From Diphasiastrum complanatum (lineage: Eukaryota; Streptophyta; Lycopodiopsida; Lycopodiales; Lycopodiaceae), in assembly GCA_029204225.1 (NCBI GenBank), contig CM055096.1, positions 60,616,957-60,680,956 on the forward strand: DNA of 64,000 nucleotides, in the 5' to 3' direction. Under the pieces are notes generated by a model. It was not told the origin of the DNA, ran no database searches, and saw nothing but the letters and a program-made list of their open reading frames with translations. The position numbers were made by a program, and so were the translations under genes. Shown here piece by piece: positions 1 to 10,566 of this stretch; position 1 is the first letter of the stretch; each line of letters begins with the position of its first letter.

Positions 1-330
1 TTATCTGGTTGTCCATATAAAGAGTACACCCTATTACCCGTGGTGCAATGGACAAGCATAATCTTCAAATAAGATCCTCTGTGGATTCATCACAAAGATG
101 GTTGAAGCTTCGCGATCATATTGGGAACACAACCGTCATGCAGCTTTATGGGCTTTCAAAATCACACTCAAAGTTAGTACTAGACAAACGCCATTTCAGA
201 TGGTATATGGACAAGAAACTATAATGCCTGTTGAGTTTGTTGTTCCAAGTCTGAGAGTCGCCATCGCGGAATGACTTAGTTCAGAGGAATCCACCAAGAT
301 GATATTAGAAAACACACATATGAGATTAGA
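1..330 (+). pseudogene. Ty3/gypsy integrase fragment
   Basis: The plus-strand translation contains a gypsy integrase core end: an STPYYP..NGQ-like stretch at the window edge, an ALWAF motif near 150, then TPFQMVYGQE and MPVEF near 190-235. Known family members have A-W-A-[YF]-[RK]-T ... TPF.LVYG.E ... PVE in this order. The reading frame has a stop within the first 60 bases and another after the PVE motif, so this is a broken fragment. Its 5' part lies outside the window. No RT or LTR is attached. Confidence 0.75.
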
Positions 331-479
331 CGGATGATCAGTACCATGAGCTCCCACTTTTTGTATATATAGAGCCACATTTGGCCATAATCATGAAGCA
401 ACACCAATCTTGGTTTTGGAGGCAATTCTTGTCAATCTCATTATTTGTCTTGATTTTTTTTAATAGTTTTGAGTTCCTA

Positions 480-660
480 TCATATTGTACTTTGATTTTA
501 GGTTGGAGTCCGTACTCTGACAGGTTTTCACACGTGTGAAACCATCAAGTACAATTCCCATTCATTCATGATTGTTCTTGTTAGATTTTCTCATCTAAGT
601 TTGATCTAGATTGATCTAAATCTTGTGTAGATTGGTAGATCAATTGTATCTAACATTTAG
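480..660 (+). repeat. fragment related to the leader/LTR of the 3.87-10.02 kb copia element
   Basis: A 24-base match (tgatctaaatcttgtgtaga and four more bases, near 610-640) is shared, in inverted orientation, with the untranslated leader of the copia element near 9240-9270. The palindrome ttcacacgtgtgaa at about 523-537 also occurs in that element's LTR. No coding capacity was found. This is probably a decayed plus-strand relative. Confidence 0.35.
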
Positions 661-727
661 GATCCATTCTTGGTCCAATTTTGCAGTTTTCCACACTCCT
701 GAATCAAGTACTACTTCTCAAATTGAA

Positions 728-1724
728 TTAGATGAACAACATAGATACATTACTAACATAAGCTGCTGAATTCCTTGTTACCTTGTCTTCTGCTGTTGTG
801 GAACATTCTGCTTTGTCTTCGACATAGTTTGAATCTGAAGGTTCGCTTCGATTCTGCTCCTTTTTGTTTCTGGGATTATGATAACAGTCTACTGCTGCAT
901 GACCCCGTTTATGACAATGAATGCATTCAATCTTTGGATTTAGCCAACACTTTTCTTCTGTGTAACCTGATCTTCTACATTTGTTGCAGATCTTCTTATC
1001 ACCAGAATCCTTCTGTTGTTTTCCAAATTGTTGTTCATTAGTCTTAGACTCATTCTTCTTAGATGACTCCCTCTTAAACTTAGACTTCTTAGAAGATTTA
1101 TTCTTCTGAGTAAGTAGAGCATTTTCTGAATCACCATTGTCGTCATAGCATTCATGAGCTTCTACTTCCTCCTTAACTTTGTCTATTGCCTTTTGAAGTG
1201 TCATTGTCGCATCTTTCGCCAATAAGGTTTGATTTGTGTGGAGTGACCTGGGTAGGGCTCAAAGAAAGTAACTAACCTATTTTTCTTTAGAAATTGAATT
1301 TTTTGCACCAGAATTTTGCAACAGATCTTTAATCTTTTGCACGAATGTGTTTAGGTCTTTGTCGTCCCATTGTAGGTAAGTTAATTGGTCTTCCAAGAAC
1401 GTGATCTAATTACAAGATCGAGTCTCATTCTTAGTTTGCAATTCTTCTCATAAATCCTTTGCGTTCAAAATTGACGTAAGATCTAGCATTATATTGTCAT
1501 GCACTGAAGACGTAATAATTGCTATAGCTTTGTCATTTTTTAAACTCCATTCTCGAAGTTCTTTGCAAGACTAGCTTCCGGCTTCTCCTCAATGGTTCTA
1601 CCCCTTGCCATAGACCTTTGCCCTTCAACAAGAGTGAAGTCTTTAATTTCCAAATCAAGTAGTTTGAATTTTCTGGGTACAAGATTGTAGTGATCTTAGC
1701 TTGAATATTGGTGATCGACGACAT
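728..1724 (-). pseudogene. Ty1/copia gag remnant (two zinc knuckles)
   Basis: Minus strand. The N-terminal part (1724-1533) shows the copia Gag signature of a short leader followed by NYLIWKLK, the L.G.NY..W type. The C-terminal part (1222-728) is lysine/serine-rich and carries two CCHC knuckles: a defective one (CNKC...C with Tyr in the His position) and a good one, CIHCHKRGHAAVDC. Stops and frameshifts lie between 1222 and 1533. Protease and pol are absent to the left, so the element is truncated. It belongs with the PBS and LTR at 1827-2813. Confidence 0.7.
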
Positions 1725-1826
1725 CTTTTATTTCTGAATAACCTCCAGATAGCGGCTTACTGATGGATGTATGAAGAATGCTGAGAGGGATGCGAAGATA
1801 CCACTATATCAACTTTAATTCTGTAA

Positions 1827-1838
1827 GCTCTGATACCA
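1827..1838 (-). other. primer-binding site (initiator Met tRNA type)
   Basis: Read on the minus strand this is TGGTATCAGAGC, the classic copia PBS complementary to the 3' end of initiator tRNA-Met. It lies one base from the LTR beginning at 1840 and upstream of the gag remnant, which fixes element orientation. Confidence 0.8.
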
Positions 1839-1839
1839 C

Positions 1840-2813
1840 TGTAGGAAAAATAGTAATTATTCTTCCACAGAGAATAAGATTCCAGTTCAAATAAATCAAA
1901 CTAATATCAGTGTCTTCAATCGAGATTGTATCTGATCTATGTACCAATAAAACAGTATTAGTTCTGATTGAATATGTGTGCGAAAATTATATGCGGAAGT
2001 GAGAGACAACTTAAGACAATTTAGACAATAAGAAACTACTGATCAAAAAATAAATTTTTATAACTCTGAAATTGATTCATCAATATACGTTTCTTGTTGT
2101 CTTATCTTGTTGTTGTGTCTCTGATTGAGTGAGTGTGTTACAATGAGTAGTGCACATGTATTTATATTGCTACATGACAAATCTTTTGGCCTTTTATTTA
2201 TAGGTTTGGCCTTTCAATGCTGTAACAGTAGATATCTAACCGTTTACGATGGTTGATATTCAAATAGATGCTCTGTTTCTAGGCTCAAATAAATTTTGTT
2301 CGCAAATTATTTGCGACAGTCCATCTCTTCGTCTCAGCTTCGTGTTTCACAAATTGTTCGTGACACTTGTCTCTTCGCGACATTTTCGTCTTCGTGAATT
2401 GTTCGCGACAGATGACAATTCTTGAGCTTGATAAAGAAATCTAGAATATTTTGCGAACTGTTCGAGATAGTTTCGCGACAAGTGAGCTTGGAGAACAATC
2501 TAGAAGATTCCATGAATTATTCACGACAATTTTGCAACATCTGAGGCTTAAACAAGAAAGAAAATATTTCGCGACAAGATTCTGTCGCGAATCTTTTGAG
2601 CTTCAACAAGAAAGCCACGGGCTTCTACAAAAAACAGTTTTGTGAATCTTTCGAGTTGATTGCAAGACAAATTTCGCAAATCCTTCATGAATCTTTACAG
2701 TTGATCACGAATAGAAATGTTACGAGTTCGCGTTCATTTCTTTCTCATCCTTTGTCAAGTAAACAACGCGCTTTGTTAGTAGAATCAAGATCTGTTTGAT
2801 CAGTTATTCTACA
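1840..2813 (-). repeat. 5' LTR of minus-strand copia element
   Basis: The segment is bounded by TGTAG (1840) and CTACA (2813), giving the expected TG...CA ends. It abuts the PBS on one side. On the other side it abuts copia RT coding sequence in opposite orientation, suggesting insertion into an older element. A TATA-like motif (cctataaataaaagg on the minus strand) is near 2195-2210. The half distal to the PBS (about 2290-2650) is dense in variants of ttcgcgaca and its complement. The partner 3' LTR was not found in the window. Confidence 0.6.
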
Positions 2814-2818
2814 GAGGC

Positions 2819-3814
2819 AGTCAATCAGAACTCTGATTGCGTTAGTAGCCGCAGAAGACCTCGAAATGCACCAAACGGATGTCAAGACAGCATTTCTCAA
2901 CGGCAACGTTAAAGAGGAATTGTATACCTTCCAACCAGAAGGATTCGAAGTTAAAGGCCAAGAGCACAAAGTGTGCAAGCTGCACAAAGCAATCTACGGT
3001 CTAAAACAGGTCGCAAGAGCATGGGTCGATAGAATCAACTCTTATCTCATTCAATTGGGATTTGCAAACAATTCGACTGACTATAATGTTTATTCTAAGC
3101 ATATAGGCACCAATTCAGCTCACATAGCTCTTTACATAGATGATGCGTTTATCTTGTCTAAAGACACTTCTCTTCTGCACACTACTAAGAGTCATCTGTC
3201 AACAGTCATATCTAAAAGGTATTTTAGAAAAAATTTAAATGTCTGATTGCAAACCAATTGATACTCCAATGGATCCAAGTATAGTATTGACTAAATCTAC
3301 TTGTGTTGATTCTGACAGTGAAGTACTCAACATAGCAAAGTACCCTTATCATTCACTTATAGGATCTTTGATGTATGCAATGTTGTGTACTAGACCAGAT
3401 TTAGCATATATTGTTAGCACGTTAAGTCAATTCATGTATAATCCTAGGATCTCTCATTGGAAATCATTAAAGAGAGTGATTTCGAGATATATTCAGGGAA
3501 GTTTAGATCACATTTTATGTTATGATGAAAATGCTATCGACCCACTCGTCCTGCGAGGCTACTCCGACTCAGATTGGGGAGGAATAGTCTCTACCAGAAA
3601 ATCTACCTCTGGGTTCTGTTTCTATCTGGCAGGGGGACCGATTTCGTGAAACTCAAGGAAGCAGAAATCAGTTGTACTTTCTTCGACCAAGGCAGAGTAC
3701 ATCGCAGCATATCAGAAGTTGTATGGATCGGGTTATTACTTCACGACTTACATCACACTCAGTTCAATGCTACAACCATTCTGTGTGACAACTTGAGCTG
3801 TATTTTGTGTGTGT
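2819..3814 (+). pseudogene. Ty1/copia reverse transcriptase-RNase H remnant
   Basis: Plus strand. RT motifs appear in order: SIRTLIAL (2819), MHQTDVKTAFLNG, KVCKLHKAIYGLKQ, and the catalytic box as YIDD (YVDD is usual). After about 3235 roughly 80 residues are missing, then connection/RNase H follows with DTPMDPS, TRPDLAY, DSDWGG and TRKSTSGFC. A stop interrupts the frame at about 3650 and RNase H decays afterwards. The 5' side is cut by the LTR ending at 2813, and the 3' side runs into a GT microsatellite. Confidence 0.8.
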
Positions 3815-3869
3815 GAGTGATTGTGTGTGAGAGAGTGTGTGTGTGTGTGTGATATTGTGTGTTTGTGTG
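3811..3869. repeat. GT microsatellite, left half
   Basis: An imperfect (GT)n tract. Its continuation after 10017 has the same composition, so the copia element at 3870-10016 appears to have inserted into one GT tract. The last five bases, gtgtg, form the left target-site duplication, although in a GT repeat a match is weak evidence by itself. Confidence 0.8.
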
Positions 3870-4551
3870 TGTAAAAATTACAGCAAATAAGGATCCTAAA
3901 ACACTTGAAATGATGAGGGAAACAATAGATTATGATTTCATAAGATTAGCACAAGTTGCACCATCAAAATCCATCAAAAATCTATGCTTGAACCTCACTA
4001 AATGGCCCAAATCCTTGAAGAAGGCTTCACACGTGTGAAAGTACGGCCTCCCACAGTCTGAGTACTGTACACCAGACCTACATTCACTCCTATAATCATT
4101 AGTAATCACAAGTACTCAAACAATTATGAACATAGAGAGCAATTGCACCATTATGAGAGAAAAAACATGAAATTGCTTGATTAATTTTGGTGAGATATCA
4201 TCACCTATATATACATGATCCATCACGGTTTTGGGCAGGTATGAGTAGCCCTAAACCTATCCCTAATGCTAATCTTGGTGGATCTTTCATCCCTACCAAG
4301 TTAGGGTTGGAATCTTGGAGATCCCTCAACAATGCAAAAATTACCAAAAATAGCTCCTATTTTTTCTCCCTTGTATCTAAGCATAATTTGGACTCATTCC
4401 AAAGGTTCTAACACTTAGGTCTACTTGAGAACATCCTTATGAATGGAATCCTATGCTATTTGGCACGTGTGACAAGCCACATCATGACCATCTAACTATT
4501 TACAAGTCATATGACCAAAACTAGTCAAGCTAGAATTGTGAATTTTTAACA
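3870..4551 (-). repeat. 3' LTR of the copia element
   Basis: In plus orientation it starts tgtaaaaatt and ends tttttaaca, with the same ends and length as the copy at 9335-10016. Nine substitutions and no indels separate the two copies. A TATA-like tatatata motif (ctatatatacatgat) lies at about 4205-4219 in plus orientation. The palindrome cacacgtgtg near 4030 is intact here but mutated in the other copy. Confidence 0.93.
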
Positions 4552-4565
4552 CTCCTCCTCACTAT
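4552..4565 (-). other. polypurine tract
   Basis: On the minus strand this reads atagtgaggaggag, ending exactly at the 3' LTR boundary and starting right after the pol stop codon (4566-4568). It is the expected plus-strand primer for this element. Confidence 0.85.
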
Positions 4566-6851
4566 CTAGCTTGGTTCAATCATTGCTTTACTAATCACTC
4601 CAAGTGATGATCTGAACTTCATAAAAGGTGTCTTTTGAAGTGGTATAGTAAGTAGATCAGCTACACATTCATTGCTTGGAACATGCTCCAAAGCAATCTC
4701 CTTGGCTTGCACCATTTCTCTCACAAAGTGATGGCATATCTCAATGTGCTTAGATCTTGCATGGAAGATTGGGTTAGATGCAAGGTGTTGGGCTGATATA
4801 TTGTCATTGTAGATGATTCGTGCCTCCTCTGAATCCATGATCTTTAGTTCCACCAATAATCTCTTGATCCAAAGTACCTCCTTTGTAGTGGTTGTCAAAG
4901 CTTTGTACTCGGCCTCGGTTGAAGATAGAGATATAGTTTCTTGCTTTTTTGAAAGCCATGAAACCACACCTTCTCCTATGAAAGTTGAATAGGCACTTGT
5001 TGATTTCCTATCCCTCTTGTCCCCTGCAAAATTTGAATCACTAAATGTATGAAGGTTAATCACATCTCCTCTATATAGAATCCCAAAATCCAATGTACCC
5101 GAGATGTATCTTAGAATCCTCTTAGCCTTTTTCCAATGGATATTCAATGGCTTTTGCATGGATTGGCTCAACCTACATACACTAAAGCTAAGATCTGGTC
5201 TAGTTATAGTGATCCACATTAAGGAACCTATAAGTTGCCTAAACAAAGTGATGTCCATGAAGGATCTTTCATCATCTTCATTTGGCACTTTTACGTCTTG
5301 CTCCATTGGTGTGTCAACACTTTTGCATACTTCCATCTTAAACTTCTTCAAAAGACTTTGAGCATAGTTTACTTGACTTATAAAGATAAAATCAGACCCT
5401 CTAAGTACTTCTATGCCTAAGATGAAGTGAAGACACCCTAGATCTACCATCTTGAACTCTAAGGATAGATCTATCTTGATTTTTTCAATACCATCAACAC
5501 TATTTCCACTAATGATGATGTCATCTACATAAATGAGTAAAAGTACAATACCAACATCATCAAACTTAATGTAAAGAGTGGGATCATATTCACTTTGAAC
5601 AAAAGAAAGTGAAATAAGATAGCAATGTAGTCTTGAATTCCAAGATCTCGAGGCTTGCTTCAAGCCATAGATGCTTCTTTGGAGATGGCATACTTTGTTC
5701 TCCATTCCATGCTTGATGAACCCTTGTGGCTGCTCCATATAGATATCCTCTTCCAAAAAACCATTCAAGAAAGCATTAGAGACATCCATTTGACATAGAA
5801 TCCATCCAAAATGTGATGCAAGTGCAATGATTAGTCTTATTGTGACCATCTTGGCCACGGGTGCAAAAGTTTCCTCATAGTCTATCCCTCTCTCTTGAGC
5901 ATAACCTTTTGCAACTAATCTTGCTTTATGTTTGTTAACACTCCCATTTGCATTCAACTTAAGCTTGAAGACCCACTTGCATCCTATTACATTCCTTTGA
6001 GGTCTCTCAACAAGCAACCAAGTTTCATTCTCAATCAAGGCATCATACTCATCCAGCATAGCTTTATACCATTCTTTGGAGTTCAATGCATCTTCAACAT
6101 TAGACGGTTCTTCAAAAGCATAAGAAGTGGATGAAATACCCTCAACTTGTTGTCCTTTGCCTTGATATGTGAGCCTTGATGGCTCCACTTTTGCCCTTGA
6201 AGATCTCCTGGGTGTGATAGGTGGGTTTGGTGCTTGCTCCTCCATGAGCTCCTCCTCAAAACCAAGATCTTGCTCCTCGGCCATCTTCTTCTTGATTGTT
6301 GGAGCACTTGAGCCTTCTTTAAGCATATGCATATGATGTTCATCAAAGATGACATCCCTTGAAACAACAAATTTGTTCAAGGATGGGAGATAGACTTTGT
6401 AGCCCTTGCTTGAGCTTGCATATCCAAGCATGATCCCTCTTGTGGAAGATGGATCCTCCTTGGTTCTTGTTTCCAATGGCACATGCACATAACATATACA
6501 CCCAAAAACTTTCAAGTGATTAAGATTGGGTTTCTTTCCATACAACATCTCATAAGGAGTTTTGCCTTCAATTGCTTTGCAAGACAGCCAATTCATCAAG
6601 TAGTTTGCACATACAAGAGACTCACCCCAAAAGGATTTGGACAAACAAGCATCTAATCTTAAAGCCTTAGAACATTCACATAATGTTCTATTCCTTCTTT
6701 CAGCAACTCCATTTTGTTGAGGAGTGTAAGGACAAGAAGTCTCTTTCTTGATCCCTTCCTCCTCACAAAAGGCCTTGAACTCATTGGAGATGAATTCTCC
6801 ACCATTGTCACTTCTAAGAATCTTGATGCTGATTATGATACTTTTCCACAA
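4566..6851 (-). CDS. copia pol, 3' part: integrase C-terminus, RT, RNase H
   Basis: This 761-codon frame continues the polyprotein after a frameshift. In order it shows the integrase third acidic residue in ILRSDNGGEF (about residue 14), TPQQNGVAERRNR, the GKKPNLNHLKVFGC region, the RT with QMDVSNAFLNG, IYGLKQASRSW and catalytic YVDD (about residue 440), then RNase H with DRKSTSAY and SLSSTEAEYKAL (about residue 642). The product would copy the element RNA into DNA inside the virus-like particle and help integrate it. The initiating Met is not meaningful: the true start is the gag ATG of the other frame. No internal stops, so it is recently active. Confidence 0.92.
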   Translation of the reverse strand: MWKSIIISIKILRSDNGGEFISNEFKAFCEEEGIKKETSCPYTPQQNGVAERRNRTLCECSKALRLDACLSKSFWGESLVCANYLMNWLSCKAIEGKTPYEMLYGKKPNLNHLKVFGCICYVHVPLETRTKEDPSSTRGIMLGYASSSKGYKVYLPSLNKFVVSRDVIFDEHHMHMLKEGSSAPTIKKKMAEEQDLGFEEELMEEQAPNPPITPRRSSRAKVEPSRLTYQGKGQQVEGISSTSYAFEEPSNVEDALNSKEWYKAMLDEYDALIENETWLLVERPQRNVIGCKWVFKLKLNANGSVNKHKARLVAKGYAQERGIDYEETFAPVAKMVTIRLIIALASHFGWILCQMDVSNAFLNGFLEEDIYMEQPQGFIKHGMENKVCHLQRSIYGLKQASRSWNSRLHCYLISLSFVQSEYDPTLYIKFDDVGIVLLLIYVDDIIISGNSVDGIEKIKIDLSLEFKMVDLGCLHFILGIEVLRGSDFIFISQVNYAQSLLKKFKMEVCKSVDTPMEQDVKVPNEDDERSFMDITLFRQLIGSLMWITITRPDLSFSVCRLSQSMQKPLNIHWKKAKRILRYISGTLDFGILYRGDVINLHTFSDSNFAGDKRDRKSTSAYSTFIGEGVVSWLSKKQETISLSSTEAEYKALTTTTKEVLWIKRLLVELKIMDSEEARIIYNDNISAQHLASNPIFHARSKHIEICHHFVREMVQAKEIALEHVPSNECVADLLTIPLQKTPFMKFRSSLGVISKAMIEPS

Positions 6852-8523
6852 ACAACTTGAACTTTACAAAAGTATCAAATACTTGAGACTTGAAGGAAAG
6901 TAAGAACACCCAACAATATCTTGAGTAGTCATCAATGAAGGTTAAAAACATGGATGAACCTCCATTAGATTTGGTGCTAGCAATGTGCACATCCGAGTGT
7001 ATGAGTTCAAGAGGATGAGATGACTTTGTGATGGAGTTAGGAAACACCTTCTTATGTACCTTGGATAAGGCACAAGCTTCACAAACCTTGTCTTCCTTCC
7101 CAATAGACCTTGGTAGGCCTAAAGCATACTCCTCCTTGATCATAGCCTCCATGGAACCCGAGTTGACATGTCCAAGTCTCTTGTGCCATAAAGTAAAGGT
7201 AGATATCTTGCTCTTCTCGGCCAACATGACAACATTAGTATCCACAAATGCATCCAGCTTATAAAGTTTGCCAAGTCTAGTGCCCTTAGCCACTATCTTA
7301 CCCTTCTTCTTGATGAAACATTCATTTGAAGCAAAGTCAACATTGAAACCATTGTCTACCATTTGGCCAACACTTAGTAGATTCTTTGTTATTGTAGGAA
7401 TGTACAAAACACCTTCTATGTTGATCTTTTTGGAAGATCCTAAGCAAAGGGGAATGCTACCAACTCCTTCAATCTTACAAGCTTCATCATTTGCTGTATA
7501 GATAGACTTTATAGGTCCATCATAAGATAAGAGAGAAGAGAAAAACTCCCTTTTACTACTCATGTGTGAACTAGCACCCGAGTCAATCCACCAAGGATCT
7601 TCTCCTTTGAAGCTTGTTGAAGAAAATATGGACATCATGAGAGAGTCCTCATATGAACTCTCCTCCTCCTCCTCTTTGCTCATGTTGGCTTGGCTTTGAT
7701 CTTGCTTCCTCTTGAAGCATTCCGAGGCATAATGCCCCATCTTGCTACAATAGTAGCACTTCACCTTTGATTTGTCCATCTTGACTTTGGTGGTTGATGA
7801 AGATGCCTTTGGGGGTCCTTCTTGATCCTCAAGCTTTATAGACTTCTTGAATGTTGATCCTTTGCCTTTGGACTTGCCTTTTCCTTTGGTGAAGACAGCT
7901 TGGTCATCTCCACCTTGGATGGAAAGCCTATCCATCCTCTCTTGCATTTGGCTCCTTCTTGATTCCTCGGCCATGAGTGTGCCTTGGAGTTCTTCAAGTA
8001 TGGGTAGCTTACCCATAATTGCATATCCCTGAACCAAATTGTCAAATTCAAAGCTTAGTCCATTCAATATGAGTTGAACAAGCTCTTCATCCTTGATAGG
8101 GTCACCTATAAAGGCTAGCTCTTTGTTCAATTCCTTTACTCTTAGGACAAAAGTATGTGCACTCTCTCCTTTCTTTTGATAGCTTCTATAGATTTGATTC
8201 TTCAAAGCTAACATTCTAGTTTGGTTCTTGGATTCATAGACCTTTTGCAAAGTCTCCCAAGCATCTTGAGCTGAAGTGCAATCTCCTACCTCTCTTAAGA
8301 GTTCATTTGCAACATTCATTTTTATGCAATGTAGTGCAACATTGCACCTCTTGATGTATTTGGCTTTTTCTTGAGGATGAATAGGTTCACCCTCCTTACC
8401 ATTTACAATCTCCATCAGATCTTGCATGATCATGATAGATTCCATTCTAACTTTCCATATGGAATAGTTAGTTTTGTTGAGCCTTTCATTAGTATCCAAA
8501 AGATATGCATTTATAGATGCCAT
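6814..8523 (-). CDS. copia gag-protease-integrase N-terminal part
   Basis: This 569-codon frame begins at the element's gag ATG. Visible domains: capsid-like Gag (NYSIWKVRM near residue 20, W..L...Y at about 90), a Lys-rich linker, a CCHC knuckle CYYCSKMGHYASEC near residue 255, the aspartic protease motif WWIDSGASSHM near 311, the HHCC zinc-binding GAG-pre-integrase (LWHKRLGH ... CEAC) near 444, and the first two integrase Asp residues (HSDV and FIDDYSR). It ends at a TAG only because of a frameshift near 6815-6840, where the next frame overlaps by 38 bases. Copia elements normally use one frame here, so this is either an inactivating indel or a sequencing error, not an evident programmed shift. 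Confidence 0.92.
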   Translation of the reverse strand: MASINAYLLDTNERLNKTNYSIWKVRMESIMIMQDLMEIVNGKEGEPIHPQEKAKYIKRCNVALHCIKMNVANELLREVGDCTSAQDAWETLQKVYESKNQTRMLALKNQIYRSYQKKGESAHTFVLRVKELNKELAFIGDPIKDEELVQLILNGLSFEFDNLVQGYAIMGKLPILEELQGTLMAEESRRSQMQERMDRLSIQGGDDQAVFTKGKGKSKGKGSTFKKSIKLEDQEGPPKASSSTTKVKMDKSKVKCYYCSKMGHYASECFKRKQDQSQANMSKEEEEESSYEDSLMMSIFSSTSFKGEDPWWIDSGASSHMSSKREFFSSLLSYDGPIKSIYTANDEACKIEGVGSIPLCLGSSKKINIEGVLYIPTITKNLLSVGQMVDNGFNVDFASNECFIKKKGKIVAKGTRLGKLYKLDAFVDTNVVMLAEKSKISTFTLWHKRLGHVNSGSMEAMIKEEYALGLPRSIGKEDKVCEACALSKVHKKVFPNSITKSSHPLELIHSDVHIASTKSNGGSSMFLTFIDDYSRYCWVFLLSFKSQVFDTFVKFKLFVEKYHNQHQDS

Positions 8524-9321
8524 CTAGTCTCCTAATCAAGGACTTGACACAAATGAAGGTTACTTCTATTGATTTGATTGAAGGTCTACCTTATCCCACT
8601 TCTTAGGGACCTGAAAAGATCAGTAATAGACTTCCTATAAAGATCTAAGAATGATCTCTAACAAAATCAAATCATAGAATACTAGAAACAATGCACTTGC
8701 TTGATTGAAGTAGACAATACTAGTAGAATTGCCCCTCTTTCTATAAAGAACATTAAAGCTTCCAAATGATCTGATCAAGAGTGAATTTCAGCAACCTAAT
8801 ATACTTCCAAAATCACTTGTAAAAGATCTAAATGGAACTTAATGAGGATGCAACACAATCTACTATCCAATCACAAGCAAAAAATGATCAAAATTGATGA
8901 AAAATTGATCTAATTTGGTGCATAAGTCAAGCAATGGTTGGACTGAACCTAAATCACTTTAGGAGGTGTCTACTACACCTTAGAAAAGCCTTGAAGAGTC
9001 CCCAAAACTTTGATCTTCCCTCTCCTTGAATGCTAGAAAGCCTCCTCTATGAAATCACCTCCAAAACTCGCTTAGAAATCAATGCTTGGAGCAAGCAAAA
9101 CTTGCTATCTTGGTAATGTGAATTGAATTCAACTTTGCCTCTGGTTTTAGACACCTAAACACCTGAAAATGAAGTCACACAACACCAATCTCCAATGTAT
9201 TTGACTCACTTTGAGTTCTAGAATCAATAGTAGATGCTAAGATCCAATCTACACAAGATTTAGATCAAAAATTGTGATCAAATTGAATGAAAACCAAGGA
9301 TTTAGCTCATTTCAGCCTTTA
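8524..9321 (-). other. untranslated leader of the copia element
   Basis: About 800 bases between PBS and gag ATG with no sustained reading frame. AT-rich. It would hold the packaging signal, but no specific motif could be recognised. Confidence 0.7.
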
Positions 9322-9334
9322 GGCTCTGATACCA
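9322..9334 (-). other. primer-binding site (initiator Met tRNA)
   Basis: The minus strand reads TGGTATCAGAGCC directly after the 5' LTR end, a perfect copia-type initiator Met PBS with no spacer. Confidence 0.92.
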
Positions 9335-10016
9335 TGTAAAAATTACAGCAAATAAGGATCCTAAAACACTTGAAATGATGAGGGAAACAATAGATTATGA
9401 TTTCATAAGATTAGCACAAGTTGAACCATCAAAATCCATCAAAAATCTATGCTTGAACCTCACTAAATGGCCCAAATCCTTGAAGAAGGCTTCACACGAG
9501 TGAAAGTACGGCCTCCCACAGTCTGAGTACTGTACACCAGACCTACATTCACTCCTATAATCATTAGTAATCACAAGTACTCAAACAATTATGAACATAG
9601 AGAGCAATTGCACCATTATGAGAGAAAAAACATGAAATTGCTTGATTAATTTTGGTGAGATGTCATCTCCTATATATACATGATCCATCACGGTTTTGGG
9701 CAGGTATGAGTAGCCCTAAACCTATCCCTAATGCTAATTTTGGTGGATCTTTCATCCGTACCAAGTTAGGGTTGGAATCTTGGAGATCCCTCAACAATGC
9801 AAAAATTACCAAAAATAGCTCCTATTTTTGGTCCCTTGTATTTAAGCATAATTTGGACTCATTCCAAAGGTTCTAACACTTAGGTCTACTTGAGAACATC
9901 CTTATGAATGGAATCCTATGCTATTTGGCACGTGTGACAAGCCACATCATGACCATCTAACTATTTACAAGTCATATGACCAAAACTAGTCAAGCTAGAA
10001 TTGTGAATTTTTAACA
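9335..10016 (-). repeat. 5' LTR of the copia element
   Basis: 682 bp, TG...CA, the twin of 3870-4551. It carries the promoter for the element. It is followed in plus orientation by gtgtg (10017-10021), the right target-site duplication. Confidence 0.93.
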
Positions 10017-10032
10017 GTGTGTGAGTCTTGAG

Positions 10033-10074
<42 letters not shown>

Positions 10075-10130
10075 CGTGCGTGCGTGCGTGCGTGCGTGAC
10101 ATTTTGTGTATGTGTGTGTGTTGAAACTTG
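10017..10130. repeat. compound (TG)n(TGCG)n microsatellite, right half
   Basis: About 10037-10099 is (TG)n passing into (CG)n and (TGCG)n, alternating purine/pyrimidine throughout, and a further short TG tract lies at 10105-10120. It continues the GT tract seen before 3870. Confidence 0.9.
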
Positions 10131-10189
10131 AATCTTGATGGGGTTCAGTGTGGGGCCTAGGCATTGTGAGAGGGGTGTGGGACGTGGGT

Positions 10190-10330
10190 AGTAGGTACTT
10201 ACAAGTTACTACTTAGCTAGAAGTTAGAACTTAGGAGTTAGTCCGAGTTACTAGATAGAAGTTAGCGGTTAGGGTTAGAAACCATATTAGAATTTAAAAT
10301 TTAGAATTTAGAGTATACTACATAGATATT
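10190..10330. repeat. cryptically repetitive AT-rich tract
   Basis: Repeated variants of agttag/gttacta (such as gaagttagaacttaggagttag) without a fixed period. No ORF of interest. Confidence 0.4.
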
Positions 10331-10339
10331 AGAGACTCG

Positions 10340-10566
<227 letters not shown>

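Larger units (their letters stand above)
3870..10016 (-). mobile_element. nearly complete Ty1/copia retrotransposon
   Basis: A full-length minus-strand element of 6147 bp. It comprises the 5' LTR (9335-10016), PBS (9322-9334), an untranslated leader (8524-9321), gag-pol in two overlapping frames (8523-6814 and 6851-4566), a PPT (4552-4565) and the 3' LTR (3870-4551). The two LTRs are both 682 bp and differ at 9 positions by visual alignment (about 1.3 percent), so the insertion is young. The 5-bp flanks gtgtg match. No stop interrupts the coding region apart from one frameshift within integrase. RT order after integrase (PR-INT-RT-RH) places it in Ty1/copia. Confidence 0.93.

Noticed and set aside
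6814-6851. Programmed frameshift between the two copia frames
   Set aside because: The break is inside integrase, where copia elements use a single frame, and no slippery site with pseudoknot was evident. An indel is simpler.
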